Assembly: GCA_026770585.1 (NCBI GenBank)
Contig: MU646627.1
Location: 360,985 to 382,267, forward strand
Length of the DNA: 21,283 nt
Origin: Baffinella frigidus
Lineage: Eukaryota; Cryptophyceae; Cryptomonadales; Baffinellaceae
Direction: 5' to 3'
Below the pieces are notes generated by a model. That model saw nothing but the letters and a program-made list of their open reading frames with translations. It was not told the DNA's origin and ran no database searches. Shown here in pieces: positions 1 to 10,000 of this stretch (position 1 is the stretch's first letter; each line of letters opens with the position of its first letter). The translations under genes and the position numbers were made by a program.

Positions 1-142
1 GCAGGCGGGGGCGTGGCAGCAGGTGGGATGTTGCTCATGTTCCCAAACATCGCCAGGACGTCGTTGGTGGAGCGTTTCGGCGTGGCTTCCCAGCGCCCGT
101 TGGGAGCTTGGGGAGGAGGTTGTGGAGCGTCGTTCCAGCGTC
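1..142 (-). CDS. minus gene exon 5 (partial, runs off left edge)
   Basis: After the acceptor ACCCTTCAG the frame reads RWNDAPQPPPQAPNGRWEAT, then KRSTNDVLAMFGNMSNIPPA, and stays open to the window edge. A tandem pattern (x-G-R-W-N/E) and the D-V-L-A-M-F motif make it look coding. The phase-1 entry matches exon 4. Extra exons could hide in the 2.3 kb intron before it. Confidence 0.55.
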
Positions 143-3100
143 CTGAAGGGTTGATTTTTCGAACTCATCACCTCGAAGATGAGTGAATGTTGGAGACAAG
201 GGGATCTCTCCTTGGCAACGCTGTGGAGAGTCACAACCGGAGTCTTGGCGCGTGCACCCGAAACCCAAAACCCTGGACCCAAAACAAGAAAATGCTGGAC
301 CATATCCCAGGAGTATTGACCGTCCCACAGCTCTGCCTCAGTCTATTTGCTTTCACCAATTTGGTAGGCCCGGGCTCTTTCCCGCTCCAAAGTTGACGGG
401 TGCGTGCCACAAGCCCAGCATGTCAACTTAAGAATAGTCAGCCAACCCGAGTGAGGCAGAGCTAGAAGCTGCCCGGGTTAGTTCCAGCCCCGGTACAAAT
501 CTCATACGAAATCAGATTTGATTAAAAATACCATGTGTGCTACTGAGGGTGGAATTTGCTATCTTAGCCTTGACATAGCTTGACCATAGCACAAAATCCA
601 CCCATGAGATAGCCAAAAGGTGACTTAAAATCAAATATATATGAAGACCTGTCCGGATCAGTCAACCGCCGTACGGGGGACTCCGTCCCCTGGGTTTCTG
701 GTGTTGGGTTTCGGGTTTCGGGTTTCTGGTTTCTGGTTTCGGGTTTCGGGTGAGCACCGTTCTGCGCCGCAGCCGCCTGTCCCCACCCCTGACGCGGCTC
801 CTCCGAATCCTGCATTTACAGTTCAGGGTTCATGAGGTTGGGGCCTAGGGTTTAGGGTGCAGGGTCCCTCCGCACGGGGTTACGGATGATGCAAGCGATC
901 CAACGCGTCCGCACCTGGGCCTCGCCCTGAACCCTGACGCCTAAACCGTGAACCGTGAACCCTAAACCCCAACCTCATGAACCCTGCACTGTTCCCTGAA
1001 CCCCCTGCCGCTGAACCGGGTGTGCTGAGAAAGCCAACCTGCGCATAGCGCTGCTGCTGCTGCTGCTGCCAGTTGTCCCGGGGCCCATCGCTCCACGCCC
1101 CCCCCCCCTGCTGCTGCTGCTGCTGCCCGTTCTCCTCCCGCCACGCCCCCCCCCCCTGCGCGTTTGTGGCCCCTCGATTTCACATGGTGCACCACATATG
1201 TAATGCGAAATCGCATTGTGCACCACAGAGAGCAATTTAATGCGGGAACGGATTCAATTGAAACCGCCGTGCTGTGGTATCTTAAGGGCGGAATTCGCTG
1301 TCTTAGCCTCGACGTAGTTGTACCACGGCACAAACCCCACCCTTAAGATGATACAAATTAAATATGTTTCCATATGAAATCCTGTCCGGGTCTTTGTGCA
1401 CCGTGCACCGCAGCGCGCGAGTGTGCACACCGCATCTCTCGCGCCGAGCGCATCAGGGGGGTCGAGAGGATCGTGACTCTCAACCTGCACTTTCCTCACC
1501 GCGAAACATGCGGTGCACACGCGCGCTCTGCGGTGCACAATCTCATCTGCAGAAACGAATAACGCGTGTGTTCAGGAATAACGCTGCGGAGCGCGTCAGG
1601 GGGGGCGAGAGGAGCGTGATTCACAACCAGCACTCAAAACCCGTGGGGCGTCTCTCAGCCGGAAACGTGAGCCTCCAGAGCCTAGCTCTGCCTCACTCGG
1701 GTTGGCCGACTATTCCTAAGTTGATATGCTGGGTATGCGGTACAAATCCGTCAAATTTGGAGCGGGAAAGAGCCCGGGCTCACAATAGTGGTGTGCCCAA
1801 ATAGACAGAGACAGCGCTGGAGAGCGCGAAGCTCGAGAAAGAGCGTTGCGAAGAAGAGGGCAAGGGCGCGGTTGGTGGGACCCACTTTCGCTTTGTGGGA
1901 TTACCCGCATCCACAAACAAGAGGCTTCTGCGGTCTGCGCCTTCTGCGGTCTGCGCCTTCTGCGGTCTGCGCCTTCCCCATGGTGAAGCTCTAGCTCTGC
2001 CCCAGTCTATTTGGTCTCACCAATTCGGTGGTCCCGGGCTCTTTCCCACCCAAAGTGGTCAGATTTGTAGTACAAACCCAGCCAGCATGTCAACGTGAGA
2101 ATAGTCTTACGGTCAACCCGACTGAGGCAGAGCTAGAAGATTCGACATGGCGAGAAGCGACCGTGCGTCAAACCAACCGCAGGTTCGTCCCTCCAGGGTT
2201 GCAGAGGCGTTCCGGATGGCTGGCGCGGTCCTTGGTTTGTGGTCCGTGGTTTGTGCTACTCAACCTCCCGAAGCTGCCTTTCGATGTCGGTCTAAACCTG
2301 GTTCTAAACAGGTAAAAGTCGATTCCCCCGAACCATTCGCACACCAAAATTGTGGGAATTGGAGTCGTGCATGGCCCTGCCAGGGCCATCCTGAAATCGA
2401 AAGGCAGGCTCTGAGGCTTTAGTCGTGGCCTTTGCCGTACCTGAGTAGGATCGGGGGCAGGCGGAGCGCTCTTGGTCACCCCAAGCCGGAACCTGCGTGT
2501 GGAGGAGCACCCGCGCGTCAGCGCCCGCATCCCACCTGGGTCCCACTTCGAGCAGCAGCTGTTCTCTGGAGCACAGCTGTCGTGTTCCGCAGCTGGTGAG
2601 CGTCGGTGGGAGCGGGGTGGTACGCTGGCTTGGCGCCGGACGGGCGGGCAAGTCCGGCTGAGCGCCCGAGAGGAGGAGCGCCGATCGCGCCGAGCGGGCG
2701 CTTGGCTCCCAGATGGGCCAGGGCCTGGGGTGGAGGCGCGGGGGCCTTGATAGGCTCGGGCGCGTCGCCGATAAGCTCGACGATCTCAGCGAGGTACTTT
2801 GGGAAATCGAGGATCTCTCCGTCATCGATCTGCCAATGCAGGCATATGGGTCAGGCGCGCGATGTGGCGCCTCGCCAGCGGGAAGGCGCTCGGTGTGGTG
2901 GTGAAGCGGGCTGGCTGGGGGCAAGACCGGCTTGGAGTGGAATTCGCTGTCGAGAGATGAGCCGTCTTCATCGAGCAGCGTCAGCTTGCCGTTTTTGGCC
3001 ATGAGGAAGCCATCGGCCCACCGCTTGGTCTTCTGCGTCTTTTGCTGCGCGCGCCCAAACAGCGACTGGGGTCAGGAAAGTCGGAAAGGGACATGATTCC

Positions 3101-3240
3101 TCTCCCCACGGTGGCTGTGGGAATTTTGATTCTCACGCAACAGCAGGGGGAGCAAAGAGCAACAACGGCTCCGGCAGATGGAGCCCCGGAAGCGGCGGCG
3201 TGGCGCGAACCTTGGTCCAGTAGACCTTGTACTTCGCCAT
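1..3240 (-). CDS. DUF2439 (ZGRF1/Mte1-like N-terminal) protein, five exons, 3' end outside window
   Basis: This is the joined model of exons complement(3211..3240, 2928..3044, 2536..2829, 2441..2492, 1..142). The first about 70 residues match the DUF2439 pattern as I know it from human ZGRF1 and yeast Mte1/Dbl2: an opening Y-x-V-x-(W/Y)-T-K, a basic stretch leading to K-R-W-x-D-G-F-L, then L-x-L-L-D-E-D-G-x-x-L-D-S, then a hydrophobic strand (FPKYLAEIVEL). Known family members act in the nucleus in homologous recombination and replication-fork repair with Rad54- and Mph1/FANCM-type helicases. The domain is followed by a Pro/Ala/Gly-rich, probably disordered linker. The last visible exon ends with KRSTNDVLAMFG, which resembles short R-S/T-x-x-D-(I/V)-L motifs of such proteins (inference). 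A C-terminal helicase, as in ZGRF1, could lie to the left but cannot be seen. The domain call is firm; exons 4 and 5 are less sure because a 2.3 kb repeat-filled intron separates them. Confidence 0.72.
329..465 (+). mobile_element. family A short inverted-repeat element, copy A1
   Basis: The ends are AGCTCTGCCTCAGTC at left and GAGGCAGAGCTAG at right, an inverted pair. The core carries AAGTTGAC...GTCAACTT, which can fold, and a CCCGGGCTCTTTCCC block. No reading frame is present. The same structure recurs at 1682, 1991, 4016, 4872, 10058 and 10326. It looks like a non-autonomous DNA transposon (MITE). Confidence 0.65.
530..660 (+). mobile_element. family B foldback element, copy B1
   Basis: GGGTGGAATTTGCT (about 547-560) pairs imperfectly with AGCACAAAATCCACCC (589-604), around GACATAGCTTGACC. 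Flanking similarity to copy B2 extends to about 660 (CTGTCCGGATC against CTGTCCGGGTC). No coding potential. Confidence 0.5.
824..986. repeat. inverted repeat of telomere-like sequence
   Basis: CAGGGTTCATGAGGTTGGGG (824-843) is the perfect reverse complement of 967-986. The arms continue imperfectly into TAGGGTTTAGGG and CCCTAAACC on the inner sides, so polarity of the telomere-like repeat flips within 160 bp. Confidence 0.7.
1051..1125 (+). repeat. two (CTG)6 tracts with C-runs
   Basis: CTG is repeated six times at 1051-1068 and again at 1108-1125. The second tract and a copy of its C-rich flank (CCACGCCCCCCCCCC) repeat in tandem. The tract would be CAG in the minus-gene transcript, inside its intron. 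Confidence 0.8.
1258..1394 (+). mobile_element. family B foldback element, copy B2
   Basis: CTTAAGGGCGGAATTCGCTG pairs with CGGCACAAACCCCACCCTTAAG's reverse complement, giving arms of about 20 bp around TCTTAGCCTCGACGTAG. This is the clearest foldback of the family. Confidence 0.52.
1395..1635. repeat. GC-rich inverted repeat plus direct repeat
   Basis: The region around TGCACCGCAGCGCGCGAGTG (about 1395-1433) is inverted at about 1508-1548 (ATGCGGTGCACACGCGCGCT). A direct repeat also joins 1447-1492 and 1590-1635 (GAGCGC[A/G]TCAGGGGGG...CAACC[T/A]GCACT). No reading frame stands out. Confidence 0.55.
1682..1816 (-). mobile_element. family A element, copy A2 (opposite orientation)
   Basis: Reverse-complement copy of the 329-465 element: it starts CTAGCTCTGCCTCACTCGG, includes TTGATATGCTGGGTATGCGG, and ends near ATAGACAGAGACAGCGC. 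Both orientations occurring argues for dispersed insertion, not tandem duplication. Confidence 0.6.
1925..1972 (+). repeat. 16-bp unit, three identical copies
   Basis: The unit CTTCTGCGGTCTGCGC repeats three times without change, directly before family A copy A3. Confidence 0.85.
1991..2136 (+). mobile_element. family A element, copy A3
   Basis: It runs from CTAGCTCTGCCCCAGTC to ACTGAGGCAGAGCTAG, giving a near-perfect terminal inverted repeat of about 15 bp. Internal blocks match copy A1 (TTTGGTCTCACCAATT, GGGCTCTTTCCC, CAGCATGTCAACGTGAGAA). This is the best-preserved copy. Confidence 0.68.
2441..2492 (-). CDS. minus gene exon 4 (tentative)
   Basis: This 52-nt exon lies between ACACGCAG and CTCAG|GTACGG and reads VPAWGDQERSACPRSYS plus one base. 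Its phase (in 0, out 1) fits exon 3 and the next exon found at 142. The intron before it is only 43 nt. It carries no recognisable motif, so support is splice sites and phase only. Confidence 0.45.
2536..2829 (-). CDS. minus gene exon 3: end of DUF2439 domain and Pro/Ala-rich linker
   Basis: The acceptor TTGGCAG precedes IDDGEILDFPKYLAEIVELIG, which completes the DUF2439 fold, followed by a low-complexity stretch rich in P, A, G and R. It is 98 codons, ending at ACC CAG|GTGGGA in phase 0. Without splicing here the frame meets a TGA five codons later. Confidence 0.7.
2928..3044 (-). CDS. minus gene exon 2: core of DUF2439 domain
   Basis: The acceptor GCGCGCGCAG precedes 39 codons starting QKTQKTKRWADGFL and including LTLLDEDGSSLDSEFHSK. 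The W-x-D-G-F-L and D-E-D-G motifs are the hallmark of the domain. The exon ends at CCG|GTCTTG in phase 0. Reading on without splicing loses the domain pattern, so the long open frame that runs through here is not the real coding path. Confidence 0.78.
3211..3240 (-). CDS. minus gene exon 1: start codon and first ten residues of DUF2439 domain
   Basis: ATG at 3240-3238 reads MAKYKVYWTK and stops at AAG|GTTCGC, phase 0. The Y-x-V-x-W-T-K opening is the first strand of DUF2439, which fixes the start. The downstream intron (3045-3210) is 166 nt. Confidence 0.75.
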
Positions 3241-3465
3241 TCTATGGTGGATTCAGCGATCTGACATCGGTTCGCGCGTCTCAGCCACTCTCCGTCCCGG
3301 GGAATTTACTCGTGTGAGATGACCTGAATTTCTCCCGTAAAGTCAACTTTCAACTTAAAATTTGGATTTGCTTAAATTTGTGCTCGATCCGTTGCCGGAT
3401 TTCTCATCCTCATCTCATCGGGTGGGACCAGACTGACACAACACAGGGCTGAGCGGGCGAGCGAG
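3241..3465. promoter_or_regulatory. divergent intergenic region with two putative promoters
   Basis: 225 bp separate the two start codons, pointing away from each other. There is an AT-rich stretch at about 3345-3385 (CAACTTAAAATTTGG, TTGCTTAAATTTGTG) but no clear TATA box or other motif. It contains no telomere-like repeat, unlike nearly all neighbouring noncoding DNA. Confidence 0.45.
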
Positions 3466-4011
3466 ATGCGCGGGGCGATGGCGGGTTTTCTGGCGGGTCT
3501 CGTGCTCGCGGGGGTGCTGGGGGTGGAGGGCGCGGGCGAGCAGATCTGCAACATGCCATTCACAGGGACCCTGCTGGCCGGGGACGCGTCCGCGCCGTAC
3601 ACGACCGTGCGGCTCTCCTCCTCGGCGTCGGTCTTTGACAACTACTACGTGGGCTCGCGCCTCAACATCGCGTCAGGGACAGGCGCGGGTGCCTCGTCCA
3701 CCATCACCGCCTACTGCGGGCAGACGCACACATCCTGCGCGGGCCTCGACAGCTCGGGGCAGCTCACAGCCGTGGGCTTCACCCAGCACATTGGCGTGGG
3801 CGTAGTCGGCGCGAACGTCAACTACGCGTCCACCCTCCTCGTGACGCTCCCCGCGCTCGACGGCGGCGGGCGCACCATCCCCACGGCCGGCGACACCACG
3901 TGTGCCGATCAGCTCCTCTCCCCCTACATGACGGACTACGTCGGCACCGACTGCACTGGGAGCTATCAGGGCCTCAACATGTACATCACGTCTGGCACTG
4001 GCGCCGGCCAG
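3466..4011 (+). CDS. plus gene exon 1: signal peptide and two SGTGAG-type repeats
   Basis: 182 codons. Residues 1 to about 23 (MRGAMAGFLAGLVLAGVLG then VEGAG) form a typical signal peptide. Then come TTVRLSSSASVFDNYYVGSR, LNIASGTGAG, and at the end LNMYITSGTGAGQ. The pattern L-S-S-x-A-S-x-x-D-x-x-Y-x-G-x-x-(I/L)-x-(I)-x-S-G recurs in exons 20 and 39. The exon ends at CAG|GTACCT in phase 0. Confidence 0.85.
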
Positions 4012-7000
4012 GTACCTAGTTTCTCGGGTTGCCCGCCTATTTTCAATTTGCCACTCTGGGTTCGCGGTCCAAATCCGTCTTTAGATCGGGAAAGGACCAT
4101 TGCACACAAAATCGGTGAGCCCAAATCGACGGAGACAGAGCTAGCGTACTCCTTTCCGGGACAAATTCCCACCTCCCACCAGACCCCCCCGACGCGTTTC
4201 CCGCCCCCTCTCCCGCCAAACACCCATGTAGCAAGGGGGGTCCTGCACCGCCGACCCCCCCCCCCCAGGAAGGAGGATGGGCCCAAAGGCGCCCACCGCC
4301 TGCCTCCGCAATCGAGTTGACTGATATCACGTGGCCTGGTGCGCAGATCGGGCTGATCCGCGCGGGGCCGGACTCGAACCGGAAAGTGCTGGTCACGGGT
4401 CTCTTCGGATGGTGCACAGGCGGCGTCGACGCTACGGCGTGCCAGGTGCGTCCACCTCTCAGAGATTCACCAAATCCCATTTTTTCGGGCTGCGAGATTA
4501 CTTAACTGTGTGTACTGAGTTTATGCCGAACTGGTTTTACAAGATGCGTCGATGTCGTCGGGTTCCAATGACTTGCGGTACAAATCCAGGACCCCCAAAA
4601 GACGATTTGCTCCCCGTCTGAGGGCTGGTGGTGTATCCCTTGGAGGTTAGAGGTTAGGGCCCAGGTTGCCCTCTAGCTCTGTCTGAGACGACCTGGGCTC
4701 GACAGAAGTTTAGATTGCAGGTGCTTGTTTTGAACGACGCTACAGCATGCCAGGTCACAACTAGGGATTTCAGATACAAGTCTGGTTTTGATTGTGTATC
4801 GGACGGAGTTCCAGTCTGAATGTGTCCTAGGGCGAGCCTAGATAGGGGTCAGGCAGAGCTAGACCGCCCAGCGCTATCTCAGTCTATTTCGTCTCACCAG
4901 TTTGGTGAGGCCAGTCTCTTTTCCGCTGCAAAGTTGACGGATTTTTACCGCACACCCACATGTCAACTTCAGAATAGTCTGAAGTGTCCCATGGCGAGCT
5001 GCAGTTGTTCTGCTCACGGGAGGCAGAGTATCTAGCACGCTTAACCCCTAGACACTCAAGCGTGAACCCTAAACTGCTAGGCCAACAGGACGGTGGCGCG
5101 GGTTCTTGTATTCGAGATGCCCTATACCCTACAACCTTGACCGTAATTCCCAACGCTTCTCCCCAAACCTACACCCGAAACCCTCACGCTGCTCCCAGGG
5201 CAACAGCCACGCTGGCGAGGCGAACTCCAAAGCCAACAACGTTGTTGCAGGTACGCTGCAACCTCGAAACCCTGAAGGCTTCAACTCCGAACGCTCGCAG
5301 GGGAACTGGCATGCGGGCGAGGCGAACTGCAAGGCGAACAATGGCGCGCGCTGCAACCTCGACGCGGACTGCACGGGGGCTGGGACGTGCCACGCCCCTG
5401 TTGATACAGGCTCTACCTTCACGGTCTGCCAACCCGCGAACCCAAAACCCGAAACCCCAAACTCGAAACGCTCACCCAACACCCTACACCCCAAACCCTA
5501 ACCCCAAACTCCAAACCCTAAAAACTGAAAACTGAAGACTATACCCTGGACCCTGAAGCCTGAAGCGTACACCGCACACCAGGTGTCGATCGCGCAGTCA
5601 GCAGGATCAGGATCGCTCTGCAACCCGCTCTGCAACGGCGTCGCCTCCTTCACCGCCACGGTACAACCCTCAACCCCAAACCCTAAAACCTGAACCCTGA
5701 ACTCTCAACCGTAAACCCTAAACCATAAACCCGAAACTCGAAACTCAAACATAAGGTCGTTTCCTTCACAGCGATGGTCGACCTTGTAACCCCACACTCT
5801 TGCTCTCTCTCTCCTCACTCTCACTCCCAAAACCCAAAACCCAAAACGCACACCCCACACCAGGTGGATTTTGACGTAGCAACGGACACAACATCTTCGT
5901 TCTCGATCCAGCGCGGATGCTACGACGAACGCTTTGCCGCAGGTCAGACCTTCAGCACTAAACCCTAAACCCTGAACCCTGAACCCTGAACCCTGAACCC
6001 TGAACCCTGAACCCCAAACCCTAAACCCTGAACCCTGAACCCCAAACCCTAAACCTCAAACCCCAAACCCCAAACCCCAAACCCCAAACCCCAAACCGCA
6101 GGGATGAGGAGGCTGGGGGCGTCGGGGAGCGGTGCGGGGCAGCAGAACGTGCACCTCGACTGGAAGGTCTACCTCTCCCCAATAGGCAAAATCACATGGA
6201 GAATCGTGGTTGGATTCTGCGATTTCTCTCCTCAAGTGGCTGGTTGGTGGTGCAGATGATAGAAAGATCCTGTTTCGGCAGCTGGAGCGCTTGCTTGGTA
6301 GCTGCGGCGGTCACGTATGGAACCAGATTTGATGTTTACCACCTGTTGGCTATCTGTCCACTCGAGGCTGGAAGAGTGGGTGTTTCTTCAATGTGGTTGT
6401 TGAGTGTGTACCAGTCACGGGCGGGCTTGGTCACGCTACTCGTGGATATCCGGCAGTAACGTGACCAAACGCGGCTATTTGTGTGGAAATTACTGCACAC
6501 CGCTCCACTTGTAAAGGAACCCCGCTTTTAAAATAGTCCCTTTTCTGGTCTCGAGTGGATGGGGGAGGGTTCTGTGCCTACGCCCAAGCTATGGCTATGC
6601 TAAGATAGCAAATTGCACCCGCAGGTGCTGATTCCGGATGGCGAGATCGCGACTAAACTCGCTTACAAGTCGATTGTAATTTGGGGTCTTGGTACAAAGT
6701 TAAAACGCTCTGGTACGAAAAGTTATTAACCTGGTGCGTTCCCGTGGGGTAGGTGCTGATTCCGGATGGCGAGATCGCGACAAAGCCGCTGCTGCTTGAC
6801 GACGGGTGCGCCTTACCCCCGAAATCTTAGACCCTAAAAACTAAACTCTAGACCCTTAACCCCAAACCCTAAAACTCAGCCCCGAAACCCAAAACCCGGA
6901 ACCCGAAATCTGGAACCCAAAACACGAATCCCGAAACCCGGATCCCGAAACCCGAAACCGGAACCCGGAACCCAAACCTGAAACCCGAAACCCGGAACCC

Positions 7001-10000
7001 GAAACCGAATGCCTCCACCAGGTCGATCATCGTGGGGTCGGTGAAGGGCTCGCTCACCAAGCTCGCTGCTTCTGGCGAGAAGCACTGGAGCATCTACGTT
7101 GGCATGGTACCCCCACCACCCAAACTTTTTGGGGGTTGGGATTTAGGGGTTAAGGCTGGCCAAGATTTCCGCTTCTGGCGAGAAGCGCTGGAGCATTTAC
7201 GTCGGGATGGTAACCTGCGGTTTGGGGTGCAGGGTGCAGGGTTAGGGGTTAGGGTTGAGGGTCTCGCTGCTTCTGGCGAGAAGCACTGGAGCATCTATGT
7301 TGGGATGGTACCCCCGAGGGTGCAGGGGTGCAGGGTTGGGGTTTAGGGGTTGGGGTTGAGTGTCTTGCTGCTTCTGGCGAGAAGCACTGGAGTATTTATG
7401 TTGGGATGGTAACTCATTAGCCCTACACTAATCCTGAACCCTACGACCCAAACCCCAAACCTTCAACCCCAAACTCCAAACCCGAAACCTTCAACAACCC
7501 CAAACACAAGCCCCAAACCTTGACCCTGAACCCCAAACCCCAAACCCCAAACCCCTAAACCCCAACACGCACGCAGGTAATGGGTAACCCAGCGGTGGGG
7601 AGTGACGGGACCATCTATTTCGGGAGCGGCGACCGCAACGTAACCCCCCAAACCCCAAACCCCAAACCCCAACACACACCGCCCTAACCCCAACCCCCAG
7701 ACCCCAGACCCAGAACCCAAAACCCCAAAACCTGACACGTGAAACGCTAAACCCGTACCCCGAAAACAGGTGTGGGCAGTGACGTCGCAGGGCATCACGC
7801 GGTGGCGGTACACGACGCCCATGCCCGTCCACGGTCCAACTCTACACCCCAAACCCGAAACCCGAAACCCGTTGTACCAACTTTGCTAACGGTCCAACAG
7901 TTGACTTACCGCATGTCGCATGTTTACTCAACTGATGGACCCTTGGCAAAGTTGGTAGAACCGTTCGGCCCTTATCCCTAAACGCTACACCCCAACGTAG
8001 GTTCGCCGCTGGTGACGGACACTGGGGTGTACATTGGCGACCGCAACGGCACCTTCTACCGCTTCAACCTTGACGGGTCACCCCCCTCTCCGCGTCCGTC
8101 TATCTTTCTCTCTCTCCTTTCGCATTCTCTCTCGTTCTCTCTCTCTCTCATCTCTCTCCTTTCCTTTCCCCCCGCATCTCTCCTCTGCTCTTTCCTCTCC
8201 TCTCTCCGTGCAACGGCGCCTTCTTCCGCTTTAACTCTCTCCCCTCTCCCCTCTCCCCTCTCCCCTCTCCCCTCGCTGCGCTCCTCTCCTCCTTGACCTG
8301 AACGATCGAACCCTGAACTCTAAATCCTATATCCTGAACCCTAAACCCTAAACCCAAAACACTCGACCCTAACCCCTAAACCCTAAACCCCGGCAGGTCG
8401 GTAGCGTGGAAGTTCTACACCGACGGCGAAATCCTGGGAGGCTCAGCTATGACGCGCGACGGTAAACCCCAAACCCAAAACCCCAAACCCCCTAGACCCT
8501 AAACCCGGAACACTTCTCTGTGTAAAGCAACTCTCTCTCTCATCCATAAATCCAGAACCCCAAACCCCAAACCCTCAACCCTAAACGCCTCTCCATGTAA
8601 AGCAACTCTCTCTCTCTCAACCCCAAACCCAATCCCCAAACCCGAAACCCCACACCGCAACTCTCTCTGAAGCCTCTCCCTGTAAAGAGACTCTCTCACT
8701 CAACCCTCAACCCCAACCTCAAAAGCCAAACACTCGACCAGGGCGGGTGGTGTTCGGGTCGATGGACAAGTACTTTTACTGCCTCAACGCCTCCACCGGC
8801 CAGGCGCTGTGGTCCATCACTGCGGGGCAGGTCACTCATCCGTGCAGGGTTAGTACCAGGGAGTGGACGCGACCGCGCAGGGTTAGTACCAGGGAGAGGT
8901 GGGGTTAGTCAACTGCCTCCGAGGGCGCGTGGTGGTTAGGGGTTAGCGGTCAGGGTGAGGCTCGCTCGACAAGCAGGTGTATTGTCTGAATGCCTCCACG
9001 GGGAATGCCCTGTGGTCCATCACTGCCGAGCAGGTCAATCCAAGAACCCGCACCCCCCTGAGTGCACCTGCCTCCACTCGAGGATCAATTCCTCGATGGT
9101 TGGGTTGGTCAATTGCCTCCGAGGGCGCGGGGTGTTTGGGGTTGAGAGGTGGGGGTTCGGGGTTTGGCTCCCTCAATGAGTACCATACGGACCTGTTCTG
9201 CCTCAAGGGTACGAGTACCAAACCCCAAACCCCAAACCTCAAAACACCAAACACCAAACACCAAACACCAAACACCAAACCCCAAACCCCAAACCCCCGG
9301 CAAGATTTTCGGGCTCTACTCGAAAAATAACACCTTCCCCCCTAAACCCTAGACCCCAAACCCCAAACAGGAGATTGTGGGGACGCCGCTGGTGCAGGAT
9401 GTGAGCATCGTCTTCGGAACGCGCGAGAGCGATGACGAGTACGGTCAGGTTAGGAGCCCCCCCCCCCGTTCTCAAGTATACAGCCCCTCCTAAGTTGTTT
9501 GCAAGAGCGAGACGATGAGTACGGCCATGTTATGAGCCTCTCCCCGCGCCACTCATTCTAAACTAGCGATGTCAGAGGTCTGCAGCGCCCCGCGTAAAGT
9601 CGTTTGGGAAGGTTCTGAGCCTGCCCCGCGCCACTCGGCTGTCCGAAAGTCAATATCCCCGCCTAAGTTGTTGGCCAGGTTCTGATGAGAGCCTCACGTG
9701 GGATCGGTGAGCAGGTTATTGCGCTGAAGATGGAAAATCATTTTGGGGCCGCGTAAAGTTGTTTTGGGGAGGGATCGCAGGTTTTGAGCCTTCCCCGCAC
9801 CACTTAAGTCGGAAATGTTCAACAGGTTATTGCGCTGAAGATGGACGGGACCGTGCGCTGGAAGTACACTGCCTCCTCCTCCATCGAGTCTCTCCCGGCC
9901 GAAGGCTCCAACGGCGAGGTGTCTTCTCGCCACTTTGTACCAGGGGTCGCCCGAAATCGGACCCCTCCCGATACAAACCCGCCAGCCCCAAAAGACCGTT

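Larger units (their letters stand above)
143..2440. other. long intron of the minus gene, filled with elements and repeats
   Basis: I see no convincing exon in these 2.3 kb. They hold three family A elements, two family B foldbacks, telomere-like stretches of mixed polarity (C-rich 255-285 and 925-1015; G-rich 690-750 and 820-870), two CTG tracts, a large inverted repeat at 1395-1548 and a 16-bp triplication at 1925-1972. The last 300 bases (2140-2440) are unassigned apart from a small palindrome at 2370-2388. Confidence 0.5.
4446..5300 (+). other. intron 2: elements, exon copies and telomere-like repeats
   Basis: 855 nt. It contains a TGAGGGCTGGTGGT motif at 4619-4632 identical to the right end of family C, two family A type structures (4672-4864, 4872-5036), a copy of the exon 2 end (about 4733-4752), and an intact 42-nt copy of the start of exon 3 (5199-5240). 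Confidence 0.6.

Noticed and set aside
962-1333. A 123-codon minus-strand frame rich in A and G
   Set aside because: The composition comes from CTG tracts and C-runs; no domain, no splice context, and it spans a foldback element.
2304-3002. A 232-codon open frame on the minus strand taken as one exon
   Set aside because: Only its first part is domain-like. The DUF2439 pattern continues in another frame after a GT-AG intron at 2830-2927, so the long frame is partly intron.
3966-4480. Minus-strand frames opposite exon 1 and intron 1
   Set aside because: They are antisense shadows of exon sequence and of family A copy A4 with no recognisable protein content.
6196-6459. An 87-codon frame as part of exon 6
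   Set aside because: Including it breaks the propeller spacing; the earlier donor TGGAAG|GTCTAC joins exon 7 in phase 0.
8088-8296. Ser/Leu-rich coding sequence after exon 11
   Set aside because: It is a CT microsatellite-type tract; the donor GACGG|GTCACC before it gives the correct phase for exon 12.
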